A stretch of DNA of 64,000 nucleotides from Fragilariopsis cylindrus CCMP1102 (taxonomy: Eukaryota; Bacillariophyta; Bacillariophyceae; Bacillariales; Bacillariaceae). A model generated the notes under the pieces. It saw only the letters and a program-made list of their open reading frames with translations, did no database searches and had not been told where the DNA came from. Below, in pieces: positions 46,079 to 57,869 of the stretch (positions are counted from its first letter, which is position 1; each line of letters opens with the position of its first letter). The translations under genes were made by a program, and so were the position numbers. The stretch lies in the NCBI GenBank assembly GCA_900095095.1, contig FMBT01000337.1, forward strand, positions 236,669 to 300,668. The letters run 5' to 3'.

Positions 46079-48383
46079 TTACAATTTAGATGAAACTTTT
46101 TTTGTTTCTTGAAAAGACCTAGGTTGAAGTATTCTTCCACAGTCAAATCCATCATGACACAACGTTTCAGCAGATCACTGGGAGCATAATAGTCAGTATG
46201 AGGGAATCTTTCGAGAATTCTTGAATCGTCGTAAAAGGTATTTGAGTCCAACTTCATGGTCCGCCCACCACATCGGACCTCCTTTATACACCGGCCAGCC
46301 ATATCCGTAAACATAAACTACGTCAATGTCTGACGGCTCCCTGCAATTCCTTCTTCCAAACATTTGAACCCTTCGTTGACCATCGGGAATAAAGCTCGCT
46401 CCACAATCTGCTGATCCGAACAGGAATCTGACCTCTTTTGGCATATTTGCGAATCAAGTTATCAACCTCCTTACTCGGCAACGATTTACGTCCTCTTCCA
46501 ATCTTCTTGTCATAATCATACCAACCCTTACCCGACTTTTGGCCAAGCCGCTTGAAATCTGATACGATAACATCTGCGACGTCAGGGTATCTAGCTGGTT
46601 TGTTTTTTGAAATAATGTCACCATTAGATACCCAACCTCTTTGTTTTCGGATGTTGTAACCAATGTCTAAACCTGCCATGTCTGCCATTTGGAACGGGCC
46701 TAGAGCTATTCCAAAATTTAAGATAGCTTTGTCGACAGATGACACCGTAGCTACTCCTTCCTCTAGTAGCAATGTAGTTTCTGCACCATATGATATTAAC
46801 AATCTATTTCCGACAAATCCATCACAATTTCCTACGACAACACCAGTCTTTCCAATACGTTTTGTAAGTTGTTGCATCACACAGGTTGTTTCTGTTGAAG
46901 TTGCTGTCCCAACCACAATTTCGACTAATTTCATAACATGCGCAGGAGAGAAAAAATGCCAACCAGCAAAGAGTGGTCGACGAGAAATGGATACGCTTGA
47001 GGCCATTTCATCGATATCTAAAGTGGAAGTATTGCTTAAAAGAATACAACCGGCCGGGGTTATCTTATCCAATGAACTGAAAATCTTCTTCTTGATCTTC
47101 ATATTTTCAATAACAGCTTCAACAACCAATGAACAAGTTGATAGATCTTCAAATCTTTGGGTAGGCTTCAAAGATTTAATCATTCTCTTGGCATTTTCTT
47201 CTGATATTCTACCTCGTTTTACGTACGATTGGATAGTACCCTTTAAAAATACAACACCTTTGTCCAACGATTCTTTATATACATCAACTAAATGCACCGT
47301 GAAGCCTGCTTGAAGAAGAACTAGACATATTCCACTTCCCATAAGTCCGGCTCCTATCACAGCAGCAGTAACAGTTTTGAAAGATTTCTGTAACAACGGA
47401 TGATTATTGTTGTAGTTATTATTTCCAAGAATTCTCTGTGCCTTACGAACAGCGAAGAAGCCATGTCGTCGTGCTATACCTTGACTTCCACGAAGTGTTT
47501 TAAAAAATTGTTCCAACTCGATTGCAGAACCTTCATCAATTGGTAAACGACACGCTTTAACAGCTTCAAGGGCTGCCCATACACCTTCGCCACCCATTTG
47601 CATAGGTGGAAGTTTCTTAGATGCTATTTCAACAATCATCTCTAATTCACTATCCGATTCTTTGATTCTCATCTTTCCAACACGTCGATCATCGAGTGGC
47701 ATAAGTTCAGCCCACTTAGCATACCTCTTTGCACAACCGATTAGTGAATCCTTCTCCTCCGATGATGATGATGCTGCCAAGCCAACAACGTGATCTACTA
47801 AACCGAATTTTTTCGCCTCCTTTGCTCCGATTGATTTTGCAGTTAGAATCATTTCAAGTGCTTTTGGCACTGTGACCAATCTAGGTAATCGTTGTGTCCC
47901 ACCGGCACCGGGGATGACACCTACAAGAACCTCAGGAAGACCAAAATTACCCGTCGTGTCAGAAATACGATAATGACAACTTAAAGCAACCTCCAGACCA
48001 CCACCTAATGCGTTTCCTGAAATAGCTGCAACAACTGGCTTATTACAATTTTCGATCTTTTTTACTAATTCAATCAAAGGAAAGAATGGTCTTCCGTCAT
48101 TTTTATTAATACCCGCCGTCGTTGGTGGTGCTTTACTAACTGATCCAAATTCGGTCAAATCTGCACCTGCCGAAAAATTACTTCTATTCGATGAAGATAA
48201 TCCGCCATATAAAATTACACTTCCAACTGATGAATTACTTTCTGCTTCCTCTAATGCTTCCCAAATCAATTGACGAAGCTTCAAACCGAGAGGATTTAGT
48301 GGATTATTACTACCAACAACGGAAGAAAAGTTTACAACTAATGTTGTTTTACTACTAATGGAAGGTTTGCTGCTGATTACCAT
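46079..48383 (-). CDS. Peroxisomal multifunctional enzyme: enoyl-CoA hydratase / 3-hydroxyacyl-CoA dehydrogenase (frame broken near 3' end)
   Basis: The ATG at 48381-48383 gives MVISSKPSISS. The crotonase domain has FSAGADLTEF, GNALGGGLEVALSCHYRIS, the oxyanion region, and GVIPGAGGTQRLPRL with the hydratase glutamate. The 3-hydroxyacyl-CoA dehydrogenase domain starts VIGAGLMGSGICLVLLQAG (NAD-binding) and has SNTSTLDI, the catalytic His in WHFFSPAHVMKLVEI, and NCDGFVGNRLL. The second dehydrogenase-C domain follows (VYGYGWPVYKGGPM, PSDLLKRCVMMDLTVEEYF). Frame changes at about 46445, 46375 and 46220 break this C-terminal part. One more, at the TTTT run near 46113, changes the ending to ETKKVSSKL-stop (46079-46081), a perfect PTS1 signal. 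The enzyme carries out the second and third steps of peroxisomal fatty-acid beta-oxidation; total length is about 768 residues, as in EHHADH/MFP-2-type plant MFPs. Confidence 0.93.
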
Positions 48384-49019
48384 TTTTTAATTTTTTTATC
48401 ACACAAAAATCAAATCGTTCGTTGAGAAATTGTCCGGTTTTTTTTATCTTGATTGCCAGCGAGTCTATACGATGTTCGATTTATTCGATACTGTACGATA
48501 GATTTGGTTTGTAAGAAAGATAGGTTGTGTTTTTTGTTATTACGTTTTGTTGTCGTCGTGATTGCTTTCTGATTTTCCGCCTACGATGACGACCATGAAG
48601 ATGGCTGACGATAGTTAATTCGGGGGAGGAGTCGTGTTTTTGCTTTTAAATTACGTGAACGTTAAAGGTTGAAAGAATGATCGTTACCCCCTTTAATCGC
48701 CAATACATACCCTCCCCCGAATGAATATCAGTAGATCTCCTTCGACACATACAAAAAATAAATAAAACAATGATAATGATAGTACTGGGACTGTAAGATG
48801 TGATCCCATAAAATCTGTAAATGATTGTCAATAGATGATAACCAAATGCCATCGCTTCTTCTATTACTGGTTCAGCGACAATATTAAGTCAGCCGATACA
48901 TCAAGTATACTCCTATAATCATCATCATCATCATCACAAACCATAACCCAGCCTTCATCGCCATAAGAAATCAGAACCGTTTGACCGGTGCTACTACAAG
49001 TACCACCACTGCTACTAGT
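48384..49019. promoter_or_regulatory. Divergent upstream region of the MFP (-) and Lin0512 (+) genes
   Basis: The 636 bases lie between the two start codons. A TCA run is at about 48919-48937. No gene or specific promoter motif is identified. Confidence 0.35.
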
Positions 49020-49585
49020 ATGACTAAAACGGATTCAAATAGTCAAGACGATCGTGAGAAGTATGACACATCATCATCGTCTGGATCACTTCCTACAAGA
49101 ATAGAGGGAGATCCTCATGTTGAAAATGTATTGTTTGTTGAATGTGGATTCGGAAATGATAGCCACGGTAAGTTTTTTTTGCTGTTCATTGTATTTTATT
49201 GTCTCCTTCATTTTTCGTGATGTATATATATATATTCAATCCAACATTTTGTTTTATCTTATTTTTATATACAGGACAATCATCAACAAAGGCAGCAATT
49301 CGTGCTTGCCGAAATGCAATCGAATTCAATTCAATTCCATCTATGAATCGATTGATACCAAATGGATATGATGGATTGAAATTAGATGTCTTACTTGCTG
49401 TTCCACCTAAATATAAAGATTCATTAGATCTATTACAAGTTCAAGAAGTATTTCCGTATGGTTCGATACGATTTCAAGTTACTGATGGTGGTATGATAGC
49501 ACCTTCAGGAATTGCTATTGAAAAACTTGGTGATACGAATGAAGATATGGTTGTTGTTTGTGTAGCTGTTACCGTTGGTTACTAG
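49020..49585 (+). CDS. Lin0512-family conserved protein (one intron)
   Basis: Exons 49020-49167 and 49275-49585 are joined across an intron 49168-49274 (GTAAGT...ACAG) that preserves SHGQSSTKAA. The core reads VENVLFVECGFGNDSHGQ, TKAAIRACRNAIEFNSIPSM, LDVLLAVPPKY, EVFPYGSIRFQVTDGGMI, APSGIAIEKLGDTNEDMVVV and VAVTVGY. This is the Lin0512 (TIGR02058-type) family found in bacteria, fungi and algae, whose biochemical role is not known to me. The plus-side ATG at 49020 gives a polar 25-residue extension, and an earlier in-frame non-ATG stretch exists. Length about 152 residues is normal for the family plus this extension. The frame is intact. Confidence 0.87.
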
Positions 49586-49866
49586 TCTAGTTCCAGTCTA
49601 ATCTAGTCTATAGATTGATATTTAATTCTAATAATATTAGAATGATAGCCAGCTAAGAACTGAACTGGTTGATTCCCTATCTAGGGAACTGTTCCGGTGG
49701 ATGAAAAAAGAGCCAAGCGACGTCTGTATGCAAAAGGACTGCTTGTAGAATAGACACTAATTTTATTATTTTGATTATTTTAAGCCTCATTTCAGCCACG
49801 GTAGGTATTTTTATTTCTTAGGCTAAGTAATAGTAGGGCCCGATCTGCTCTCTCCAGCTAGTTAGT

Positions 49867-51610
49867 CTAGGCATGTGCAACAATAACAAGATCATCAATC
49901 TTCATCATCATTGATACACATTCCGTTGCTAATTGGATTGCAGAGGTAGAAACCATAAGTGGTTGGACAACATTCAATTCGTACATGTTAGAAACCTTTC
50001 CTTTCTTCACATTTATACCAGCTCCCTTAATACCTTCTGCATGTTGCTTACGAAGTTCTGTAACTACATCGATTGGTTTCATTCCTGCATTCTCAGCAAG
50101 AGTATATGGAATTACTTCCAATGCATCAGCGAATGCTTGAAAGCAATACGCGTCCGTACCTGTTAGTTCCTGTGAATACTTATGCAGTCTCAAGGATGCT
50201 TCTGTTTCAGCAGCCCCACCTCCAGCAATCATAAATCGTTTCTTCACGAAACATCGTACGACACATTGTGCATCATGGAGACTGCGTTCGGCTTCACCTA
50301 GAACAAACTCATTGGACCCCCGCAATAAGACCGTCATTGTTTTACCAAGATTTTGAACACCAGTGAACTTGACAACCTTTGTTGATCCACCCTCCATCAA
50401 TACATCAGAGACATGGTCCGCCATTCCAAGCTTATCTGCTTTCATTTGATCTGGATGAGCAACAGGTTGACATCCAAGAGTTCGACAAATAAATTCAATA
50501 TCGTTTCGGTTAATATCTGTCACAACAAGAATACCCATCTTCGCCAAAAAATGTAACGACAACTCATTGTAGGCATCTCTCAGGATAGATTTTTGGATCA
50601 ATAAAACATTAGCACCAGACTTCTTAATTGCTTTACATTGTCCTAAAATATATTTTCGTTCCTCTCGAAGGATGCGATCCATAGCAGCATAATCGCTCAC
50701 AACTACGCTGTTGTCCATATCTGTTTTAGGTGCTGATAAGCAATATTGAATGAGAGCAATCTTAGCATTTTCCTTACTAGTTGGACCACCCGCCGTTTTA
50801 GTTGCTCCCTTAGTTATTACTAGACCTTGAACTAGTTCGGTATCGTCGACGGTACCACCTAATTGTGTAACAAGTCGAATATCTTTAAGATCAACATTAG
50901 TCGATGTCTCAATGTCATCAACAACACCAAGGACAGAGTCTACCGCAATGGGAGCTAAAAGATCAGAGTTCTTGGCCACAACCTTACTACTCAAACATGT
51001 TTCAACTGCACTCAATAATGATTCTCTATCATTTAATTCAACAGGTATAGCAATTTCTTCTAGAATTTCTACCGCCTTGTCTGCAGCACGAAGAAACGAA
51101 CCTGCAATTCCCATGGGATGAATACCCTTTGCCAATAACGCAGAACATGCATTCAACAATGCACCTGCCAACACAACAACAGTCGTGGTCCCATCTCCCG
51201 CCTCGATGTCTTGTGATTGTGATAGATCGACTAACATCTTAGCAGCAGGATGAAGTACTTTCATTTTACTAAGAATAGTAGCACCATCATTACTGATCAA
51301 AATTTCACCATTTTCCAATTGAAGCAATTTATCCATACCACGTGGCCCAAGTGACGTTCGAACAGCATTTGCTACTGCCTGAAGGAGAAAAAAAAGAAAA
51401 ATTGATTATGGTATTGAATACAAAATAGTTTTAAACGTGAGATACGATCGATTTATACACTGCCGGTTAAAGATGACGACACATAAGTATCTTGCCTGTC
51501 CGTCCAACATAACAAAAAATGCTATTTACCTTGGCTGAAACGATATTCGACGTACGAACATCTTTTCCTTTCGAACGATCTTGGTATATTTCTCCTGTTG
51601 CTCGTCCCAT
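49867..51610 (-). CDS. CCT4: T-complex protein 1 subunit delta (CCT4), cytosolic chaperonin
   Basis: Exon 1 (51530-51610) encodes [20 protein letters not shown] and NIVSAK; the intron 51379-51529 (GTAAAT...TCAG) joins to [20 protein letters not shown]. Group II chaperonin signatures follow: [25 protein letters not shown] (ATP-binding and the catalytic Asp), the apical domain ([20 protein letters not shown]) and [13 protein letters not shown]. The protein is 530 residues, normal for CCT delta, and the frame is intact. The SLGPRGMDK and [21 protein letters not shown] segments favour the delta subunit over other CCT subunits. It works in the eight-subunit TRiC ring folding actin and tubulin. Stop at 49867-49869. 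Confidence 0.95.
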
Positions 51611-52274
51611 GGTTGTTTTAGTTTTCTGCTTTGCTATTCTCTTTTATCGGCAAGGTATTACTATTAGAAAGCTCGTTAGAAATGATGCAATGGCTTAGCG
51701 CTTCGCCCAAGTTTGAGTCAAAAAAGAAATGCTACTGTATTTATCAAAAAAAAGGAGGCAATGAAAAGAGCTAAAGAATGACGAGTCCCGCATCGAAGGC
51801 TCATTACCTAATGAAATTTCAAAAACATATTCAAATTTATACGAAGTATTAGGCCATTAACTACAGTATTGTCTATTATAAGAGCAGCTATATTGAATAT
51901 CTATTGCTTAAGCATACTAATTACTTGATATCTGAAGATTCAAGTTCACCTTAGACCTACCTACTGATAGAAGGGATATCAAGTATAAGATTTCCATTTA
52001 TATACAAAAAAACATGCATTTATTTTCAACACAATGAATTACAATATTATTTCTTCTAAAATTGATCAAGGAAAGAGGTACAATTGTATAGCATATATAA
52101 CTATATTCTTCAACCATATTTCCATTTTTCTTGCTTTTCTTTCCTCCGAATCAATCAAACAAGTTGTTTTGACTTTGACAGCAACGAATGGACTGGATGC
52201 CACGGTGAAATTAGATAGGCTCTTTTTGTCGTGAATTATTACTGTGCGTATATTATATACAATGCAAATATAAT
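51611..52274. other. Intergenic region
   Basis: The CCT4 promoter region and 3' flank of the PP1 gene, both on the minus strand. No gene is seen. Confidence 0.4.
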
Positions 52275-53568
52275 TTATCTACGTCCTGGTGTAGAAGGTC
52301 GACCTGTGCCATATCTTTGCTGAGCAGCACTAGCTGGTTTTAGAATTTGAAAGGAGCACATGAGTGTATCATCGACTGTCATCATTGCCCCCGCATTGTC
52401 GAATTCACCACAGTAGTTCGGCGCTGAAAAAACTGTTACCAATTCGCGTCCAGCAAAGAACTCATAACCATCCTCCACAACCTGGTGGGCCCTAACAACC
52501 AAGTCCAAATCGTGTCGACGAAGGAATTGACGAACAACATCACCACCAAAAGTAAACGATACACCACGATCATTTTCACCCCATCCCTGGTAGGCACAAG
52601 TTACGATAATAAAGTAGAATAATTGCATGTAAGTGTTAGGCGGCTTGTAGAGAGATAGATAGAGATGCCGGAAAAATCAAAAGGAACCGACATCAAGTGA
52701 TGACATTACATAGATATATAACATTTTTTTTCCACATACCGTGATGCTAGGATCTGGATCTGACCAAAGGATGTCACATAGCAAACCCGTATCGGGGACG
52801 TCACAGGGACGAGCAAGATTCGCAATTTGTTCCATTTGTGATAGTTCAGGTGATAGACCACCATGCATACAAATGATTTTATCATCGATGACGGCACAAC
52901 ACGGAAGACAATTAAATGTATTACAGAATTGTTTCCACATTTTTACTGAAAACCGACGACGGCATTCATCATAAAAACCATAAATACGATTAATACCAGC
53001 ACATTCATGATTACCTCGTAGGAGGAAGAAATTTTCTGGATACTTGATTTTGTATGCAAACAATAGGGACACTACTTCCAGAGATTGTTTTCCACGATCA
53101 ACGTAATCTCCTAGAAAAAGATAATTTGCCTGGTATAATATAATATATCACAACAACAGATATAAATATAGGGTGAGGCAGTTGCGAATGGATATTTATC
53201 TTTGGGAATTGTTATACCAAGAAATGAATGAAGGAAAAGCTGACGTTTCAAATCCAACGAAAACAGAAGGAAACACATTTACATGAATAATTTCAATTTC
53301 AATTACACACCTCAGGTGGGAAGCCGCCGTACTCAAATAGTCGTAACAAATCGGTGTATTGTCCATGAACATCTCCACAAATTTTAATTGGTGCACCAAG
53401 TTCTAACAACATTGGCTGATTCATGAAGATTTCACGTGCATGATTACATAAACTAGTAGCATCTTGGACTGACAAATCTACTGGCGTTCCTGGTTTTCGA
53501 TTCCTAGCCCCTAAGAGTTGATCGATCATGCCATCGACCCAATTATCATCTTGATTGTTGGTGCTCAT
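52275..53568 (-). CDS. Serine/threonine protein phosphatase PP1 catalytic subunit (three exons)
   Basis: Exons 53311-53568, 52740-53129 and 52275-52586 join in phase 0 across introns 53130-53310 (GTGTGT...CCAG) and 52587-52739 (GTATGT...CCAG), giving 319 residues. All PPP-family motifs are present: [78 protein letters not shown] and [17 protein letters not shown]. Metal ligands (Asp, His, Asp, Asn, His, His) are conserved. The [11 protein letters not shown] segment and the [13 protein letters not shown] region identify PP1 rather than PP2A or PP4. PP1 acts with many regulatory subunits in mitosis, glycogen and splicing control. The frame is intact. Confidence 0.95.
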
Positions 53569-54788
53569 AATAATATTGTATATATATATATATATTATTT
53601 TATATATATATTGCTACTTTAGTGTTCTTTTTCTCCTTGTTTATATAAACCGTAGAACTATTGGAAGATGCGTAAAAATAGAGAATATTTTCCACACCCT
53701 TATGTAGTATTGAATATTTTATTTTTTTAAGTTGCTTTGACTACCGTACTGTAGTTCGAAAGTCGGAGGAAAGTGAAGAAGAGAGAAATGACCGATGTGT
53801 AAAATTGAAATCGCAAAACAGGGGTGAAGGAAAAGTTCAACAAGATTAAATTAGCGGAGATTGTATTATAAAAAAATAGAGTCCATAGCGTAACCTAAAG
53901 GACAATTTTAAAAACCGTTTTCTCATCATAATTCTTTTTCTTCCCGAATAGTAAAAATCGGAAAAGTAATGTCCGACTGAGTTTTAAATATATTGAGTAC
54001 AGTATATCACAGACAAACTAACACACCTGATAGAACTATTGCAATTGTTATATATATATGAAATAACTTTTGTATACTTGTCTCCCCCTTCAAGTAGTAA
54101 GTAAGACAGGAATCTTTTTTCGACTGTCGTGTCTATTAAAATTTATCTTATTCTTGTCAACAATTGTACCGGCAGTGTGTCTTTTTTTTGTTGTTGCTTT
54201 ACCATCACCGATGATAGTTTCGCGATACTAGCGATGAATACGTGAAAGAGTTTATTGGTGGTTTAGAGAGAGACATGATAAATCATAAAATATTTACCAG
54301 TTTTTAAATTTAATTAGTACGTGGAGCGTTAAAAAATAAATAAAACAATGCCATTGAGTAATTACTGAAACAGTCCTTTTCTGAATTAGGCACGAATCTC
54401 ATTCAAGCTAGCTACAGTACTGCGAGCAGTACACTTCTTTCAAAGAATTGGAACTCCACTCACCAAAGTCTTTCAGACTCATTATTATTTGTTGGGAACA
54501 TGTCACTGGCTTTTCAAGTTGAATATTAATAACCTTGTCACCAATTTTGCGTGTAGTAGCTAGATTCATACAAAGTTTGAATCTCTACCTGTTTATTTGG
54601 TTAAGATTCCAAAATATAAAACAACAAGGAGTAGCTCCATTTTATTGATGATATGGTTAGTTTGCACGAACTATTATCAAAGGCTGATTGATACATCTAT
54701 ATTATATTATCAGTCAGAATAGCCATCCATCAAAAGATTTTTACAGTAAATAATAGTCTCAAATTATTCATTAATTTTAAATACGATT
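53569..54788. other. Intergenic spacer
   Basis: About 1.2 kb, AT-rich. An imperfect TA microsatellite lies at about 53577-53612 directly upstream of the PP1 start codon. No gene is seen. Confidence 0.45.
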
Positions 54789-56990
54789 TTACGTCAAATT
54801 CGACTCCATTATATTTGATTCGCCATCGAGCGCCGCTATCCTTTCCCTTTGCTTTCGACTTTGATAGATATAATAAATCACGCCACTAAATAGAATAGCA
54901 ACAGAAAAAATATTTGAGAAGATGCTGTGTGAACCCGACGCATAGTCTATCCAAACCAACATAAAGTCGTAAAATCCATGGAAGAGAACACCAGGAAGTA
55001 TGATTCTTCCCAGCCTGATTCTTCTATCATTCTCCAAATCTCGTTTACATACCCCGATAGACTGTATGGCCATTGCGATCGGATGGACGGGGAATAAGGA
55101 ACGAGCTAGAAGAATGAATATCCTAGAGACATGGTATATCTTTCCATAAACAAAGACATATACCAAATTTTCACAACAGGAAAACCCCAAACCCACAGCA
55201 ACCATAGACACAGTAATAGCAGCTCCTCGAGACTTAAGGCTTCGATTCTGATCGGGAAAGGAAGTTACAGATGGTTCTTTTTTGACATCACCATTCTTGT
55301 CGAAGCATTTCATAGCCTCCTCAACCTCAACCTTGCTGTAGAAATCGGGATGATCTATCATACGGAAACCAAAATATTTGCATGTTTCTTCTATCAATGC
55401 TGCGAGGATAAAGGAAACGACCAATAGATATAAGGTGTACACTATCGGGTGATCATTGGCATAGGCTTTCAGGAATTTACGGTAATTAACTCCTCCGTAA
55501 TTGACCTGTTGCGCGGACATCCAAGAATTTCCAAATCCTGGCTCAGTAACAAGTTGATACCCGTTATCTTCCACAACTTCTATACCTGATAAAGCCATGC
55601 AGATAGCCATAATCATTCGGACCATTAGACCTAATATTAATTCAAAAAATACAGCAAGCGTCGTGCTGAGACAGAATCCTGCCGCAAAAAACTTGATTAT
55701 AGCATCAATGGATATATCTTTTGTGTGCTTCCAATATACGAAGGCAAGAAGGATGAAAGACTGAAGCAACGTCAAACAAAAAATGATGTAGTTCTTGGGT
55801 CCAAATGTGTGATTCAATCCTTTCGAGAGCAAACTCCAAACAAGTAAGGAGACCAACGCGATAGTGCAATTCTTTATAGTCTGCTTTGAAAATGATGATA
55901 GTCGATTCCACCATAATGAAGTTGGCCTTTCCTTACTATGACGGGCTTCATATATGTTAGGGTAGTATTCCATCATTGGTTGCATAGTAATGTAATCGAT
56001 CCTTAACATACCAGGACTTACAAAATCCTCGATGTCTCTACTTTCTTGCGCGACGCCACAGAACCCGCAACATGTAATGTACATACAGCACAATTTTGCA
56101 CAACATATATTGGTAAAACAATCGAATGCTCTAGTGCAGCATGTGATTTCTTCCTCTGCATCATAATGAAAGTTTGAAGGTCGGTCAGTTTTATAGCAGC
56201 CACAGCAGAATGCATGGGCATTACTTATATCTGAACCTGTTTGACCCATAAGATATTCCTCATCGTCATCGTCATCTGAATCCAATTCATCGTCCGAACC
56301 ATCGTTGCTGTTATTGTTCTTGCGGTTCTTTCGTCGAAAACGTCCTGAACTAAGATTTGTATGCTTTGCCCATAATAGATTCCTTCTTACTTGTCTCCTC
56401 TTCCATGAACCTTTACCACATTGAGTGCAAAAATAGAGTAGACTTACGAGGACGAATCCGTAGCATAACATTTCATTTATCCAAGGATCTGGAATATTAA
56501 ATGCCGTAAAAAATGCCAGCCCAAGTATAAGCGTCGGAAATATCACATGAACGAAAAAACGACGGGATAATCCAGGAGGTTTAATCCCTTGCACCATATA
56601 TCGATTTCGATCAGCTTGCAAGCAACCGAAACACGCTATAGAACAACAGTCGACTCGTTCTTTATCTGTATATCGGTACATATCAGCGATGGACGTATTA
56701 AAACCTCGATAATCACAGTCGTCGTCTTCAGAAGCTTCAGAAGGACGTTCTCGCAATGATCTGAAATTTTTCACTCTATTCGATTCTTTCTCAGATAAAG
56801 AATGATAATTCATTTCAGTACCGGAATCCTCCTTAGTTGATAGTTCAATTTCACTTTCACTACTTGTACCTCTGATACCATCCTTATTGTCGTACTCGAT
56901 GGCATCGGCACTTCTTGTTGACCTCTGACTACTTCGAGTTGCTATTGCTTTCCGAATACCTATCATATTTCGTCGTTCAAGTTGATTCAT
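54789..56990 (-). CDS. PrsW-like intramembrane protease with cysteine-rich N-terminal region
   Basis: This is an intact single exon of 733 codons, ATG at 56988-56990. The N-terminal 110 residues are polar and disordered. Two membrane segments (FFVHVIFPTLILGLAFFTAF and YGFVLVSLLYFC) and a Cys-rich loop (about residues 255-325, FCCGCYKTDRPSNF, CCTRAFDCFTNICCAKLCC) follow. The C-terminal membrane domain has the PrsW motifs: EETCKYFGFRMI (E-E-x-x-K, about residue 530), GLGFSCCENLVYVF (E, about 610), RSLFPVHPIAMAI (H, about 640) and GVLFHGFYDFML (H-x-x-x-D, about 670). In Bacillus, PrsW cleaves the anti-sigma factor RsiW; related membrane proteases in eukaryotes are less studied. Substrate and location here are unknown. 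About ten hydrophobic helices are visible. Confidence 0.85.
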   Translation of the reverse strand: MNQLERRNMIGIRKAIATRSSQRSTRSADAIEYDNKDGIRGTSSESEIELSTKEDSGTEMNYHSLSEKESNRVKNFRSLRERPSEASEDDDCDYRGFNTSIADMYRYTDKERVDCCSIACFGCLQADRNRYMVQGIKPPGLSRRFFVHVIFPTLILGLAFFTAFNIPDPWINEMLCYGFVLVSLLYFCTQCGKGSWKRRQVRRNLLWAKHTNLSSGRFRRKNRKNNNSNDGSDDELDSDDDDDEEYLMGQTGSDISNAHAFCCGCYKTDRPSNFHYDAEEEITCCTRAFDCFTNICCAKLCCMYITCCGFCGVAQESRDIEDFVSPGMLRIDYITMQPMMEYYPNIYEARHSKERPTSLWWNRLSSFSKQTIKNCTIALVSLLVWSLLSKGLNHTFGPKNYIIFCLTLLQSFILLAFVYWKHTKDISIDAIIKFFAAGFCLSTTLAVFFELILGLMVRMIMAICMALSGIEVVEDNGYQLVTEPGFGNSWMSAQQVNYGGVNYRKFLKAYANDHPIVYTLYLLVVSFILAALIEETCKYFGFRMIDHPDFYSKVEVEEAMKCFDKNGDVKKEPSVTSFPDQNRSLKSRGAAITVSMVAVGLGFSCCENLVYVFVYGKIYHVSRIFILLARSLFPVHPIAMAIQSIGVCKRDLENDRRIRLGRIILPGVLFHGFYDFMLVWIDYASGSHSIFSNIFSVAILFSGVIYYIYQSRKQRERIAALDGESNIMESNLT

Positions 56991-57377
56991 CTACAATTTT
57001 ACTGGTGGTGATACCATGTTGTAATGTTCTAATACGACTAGTACTTATCATTCTTGATTGACTACAGTATTGACTATTATTATTTAATTTAAATTTACTA
57101 TCATCGGCCCATCTTCCACAAGCTATCGCTTATATTATGCGCAGGCCAAACAGCGCGCGAGAATGGGGGTCTGGCAATTTTATTTTTTCTAATTAAATTT
57201 TTTAACTTGCCGAGCGAACGTACAGTGGCACAGAAGAGGAGACTGAACACAGAAGCAACACGACAGCGAACCACAACGAAGCAGCAATAATCAGTATCAA
57301 GACCTTTAACAACAACAACAACAAGAACGAGAACAACTCCAAAATAAAGTGACAATCGACAAAAGCTGTACTCCACA
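56991..57377. promoter_or_regulatory. Divergent upstream region of the PrsW-like (-) and retropepsin-like (+) genes
   Basis: The 387 bases lie between the two start codons. AAC-rich repeats at about 57300-57325 precede the ATG at 57378. No gene or clear promoter motif is identified. Confidence 0.35.
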
Positions 57378-57869
57378 ATGGCGTTCCTGATGGTCGACGC
57401 GGATGACGCAGATTTTATGCTCTGCGACGAGGATTTTCCCGACAATTTTGTCCACATGATGCACCCAGATGATGGGAAAATCACAACAGAACCAATCGAG
57501 CCAGAGTTCATTCGGAATAAGCGGCTCGGCCACCACCGCCTCATCTTCCGCACTTCGATGAAGCTCGAAGAGAACAAAAGCCAATGTCAATTCATTTCTT
57601 CGTCCTTTGTTCTTGACACAGGGGCACCCTCTTCCGTATACTTTTCGCCTGGTGCCGCGATGGATAAGCTGGTGGCCTGTAAACGCATCATTGAGGATGG
57701 AGACGTTGTCTACATGGATATCGCTGGCAAGAAATCTGCTGTCAAGGAAACTCCGCACACTCACCGACCAGCAAATATCATCGGCCTACCTCTGCTGGAA
57801 CGTTTCGGTCTCATCCTCCAGCCTGATAAAACTTTCTCCTTTACCCATCATCAATTTAAATTCCTTTGA
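57378..57869 (+). CDS. Stand-alone retropepsin-like aspartic protease candidate
   Basis: The ATG at 57378 begins an intact 163-codon frame. After an acidic N-terminus (DADDADFMLCDEDFPDNF) comes a retropepsin-type core: SSFVLDTGAPSSVYFSP, where DTGA is the flap-active-site signature, and later PANIIGLPLLERFGLI, the hydrophobic-hydrophobic-G that packs behind the active site in this fold (residues about 79-150). The length fits one protease monomer, which would act as a dimer. There are no gag, reverse transcriptase or integrase sequences near it, so it is not part of an intact retroelement; a domesticated or host protease (compare DDI1-type) is possible. The composition is GC-richer than the surroundings. 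Activity is not established. Confidence 0.65.
   Translation: MAFLMVDADDADFMLCDEDFPDNFVHMMHPDDGKITTEPIEPEFIRNKRLGHHRLIFRTSMKLEENKSQCQFISSSFVLDTGAPSSVYFSPGAAMDKLVACKRIIEDGDVVYMDIAGKKSAVKETPHTHRPANIIGLPLLERFGLILQPDKTFSFTHHQFKFL

Noticed and set aside
57101-57764. Minus-strand open frames over the retropepsin-like gene
   Set aside because: Low-complexity Ser/Val/Cys composition and no domain; the plus strand has the DTGA and IIGLPLL motifs.
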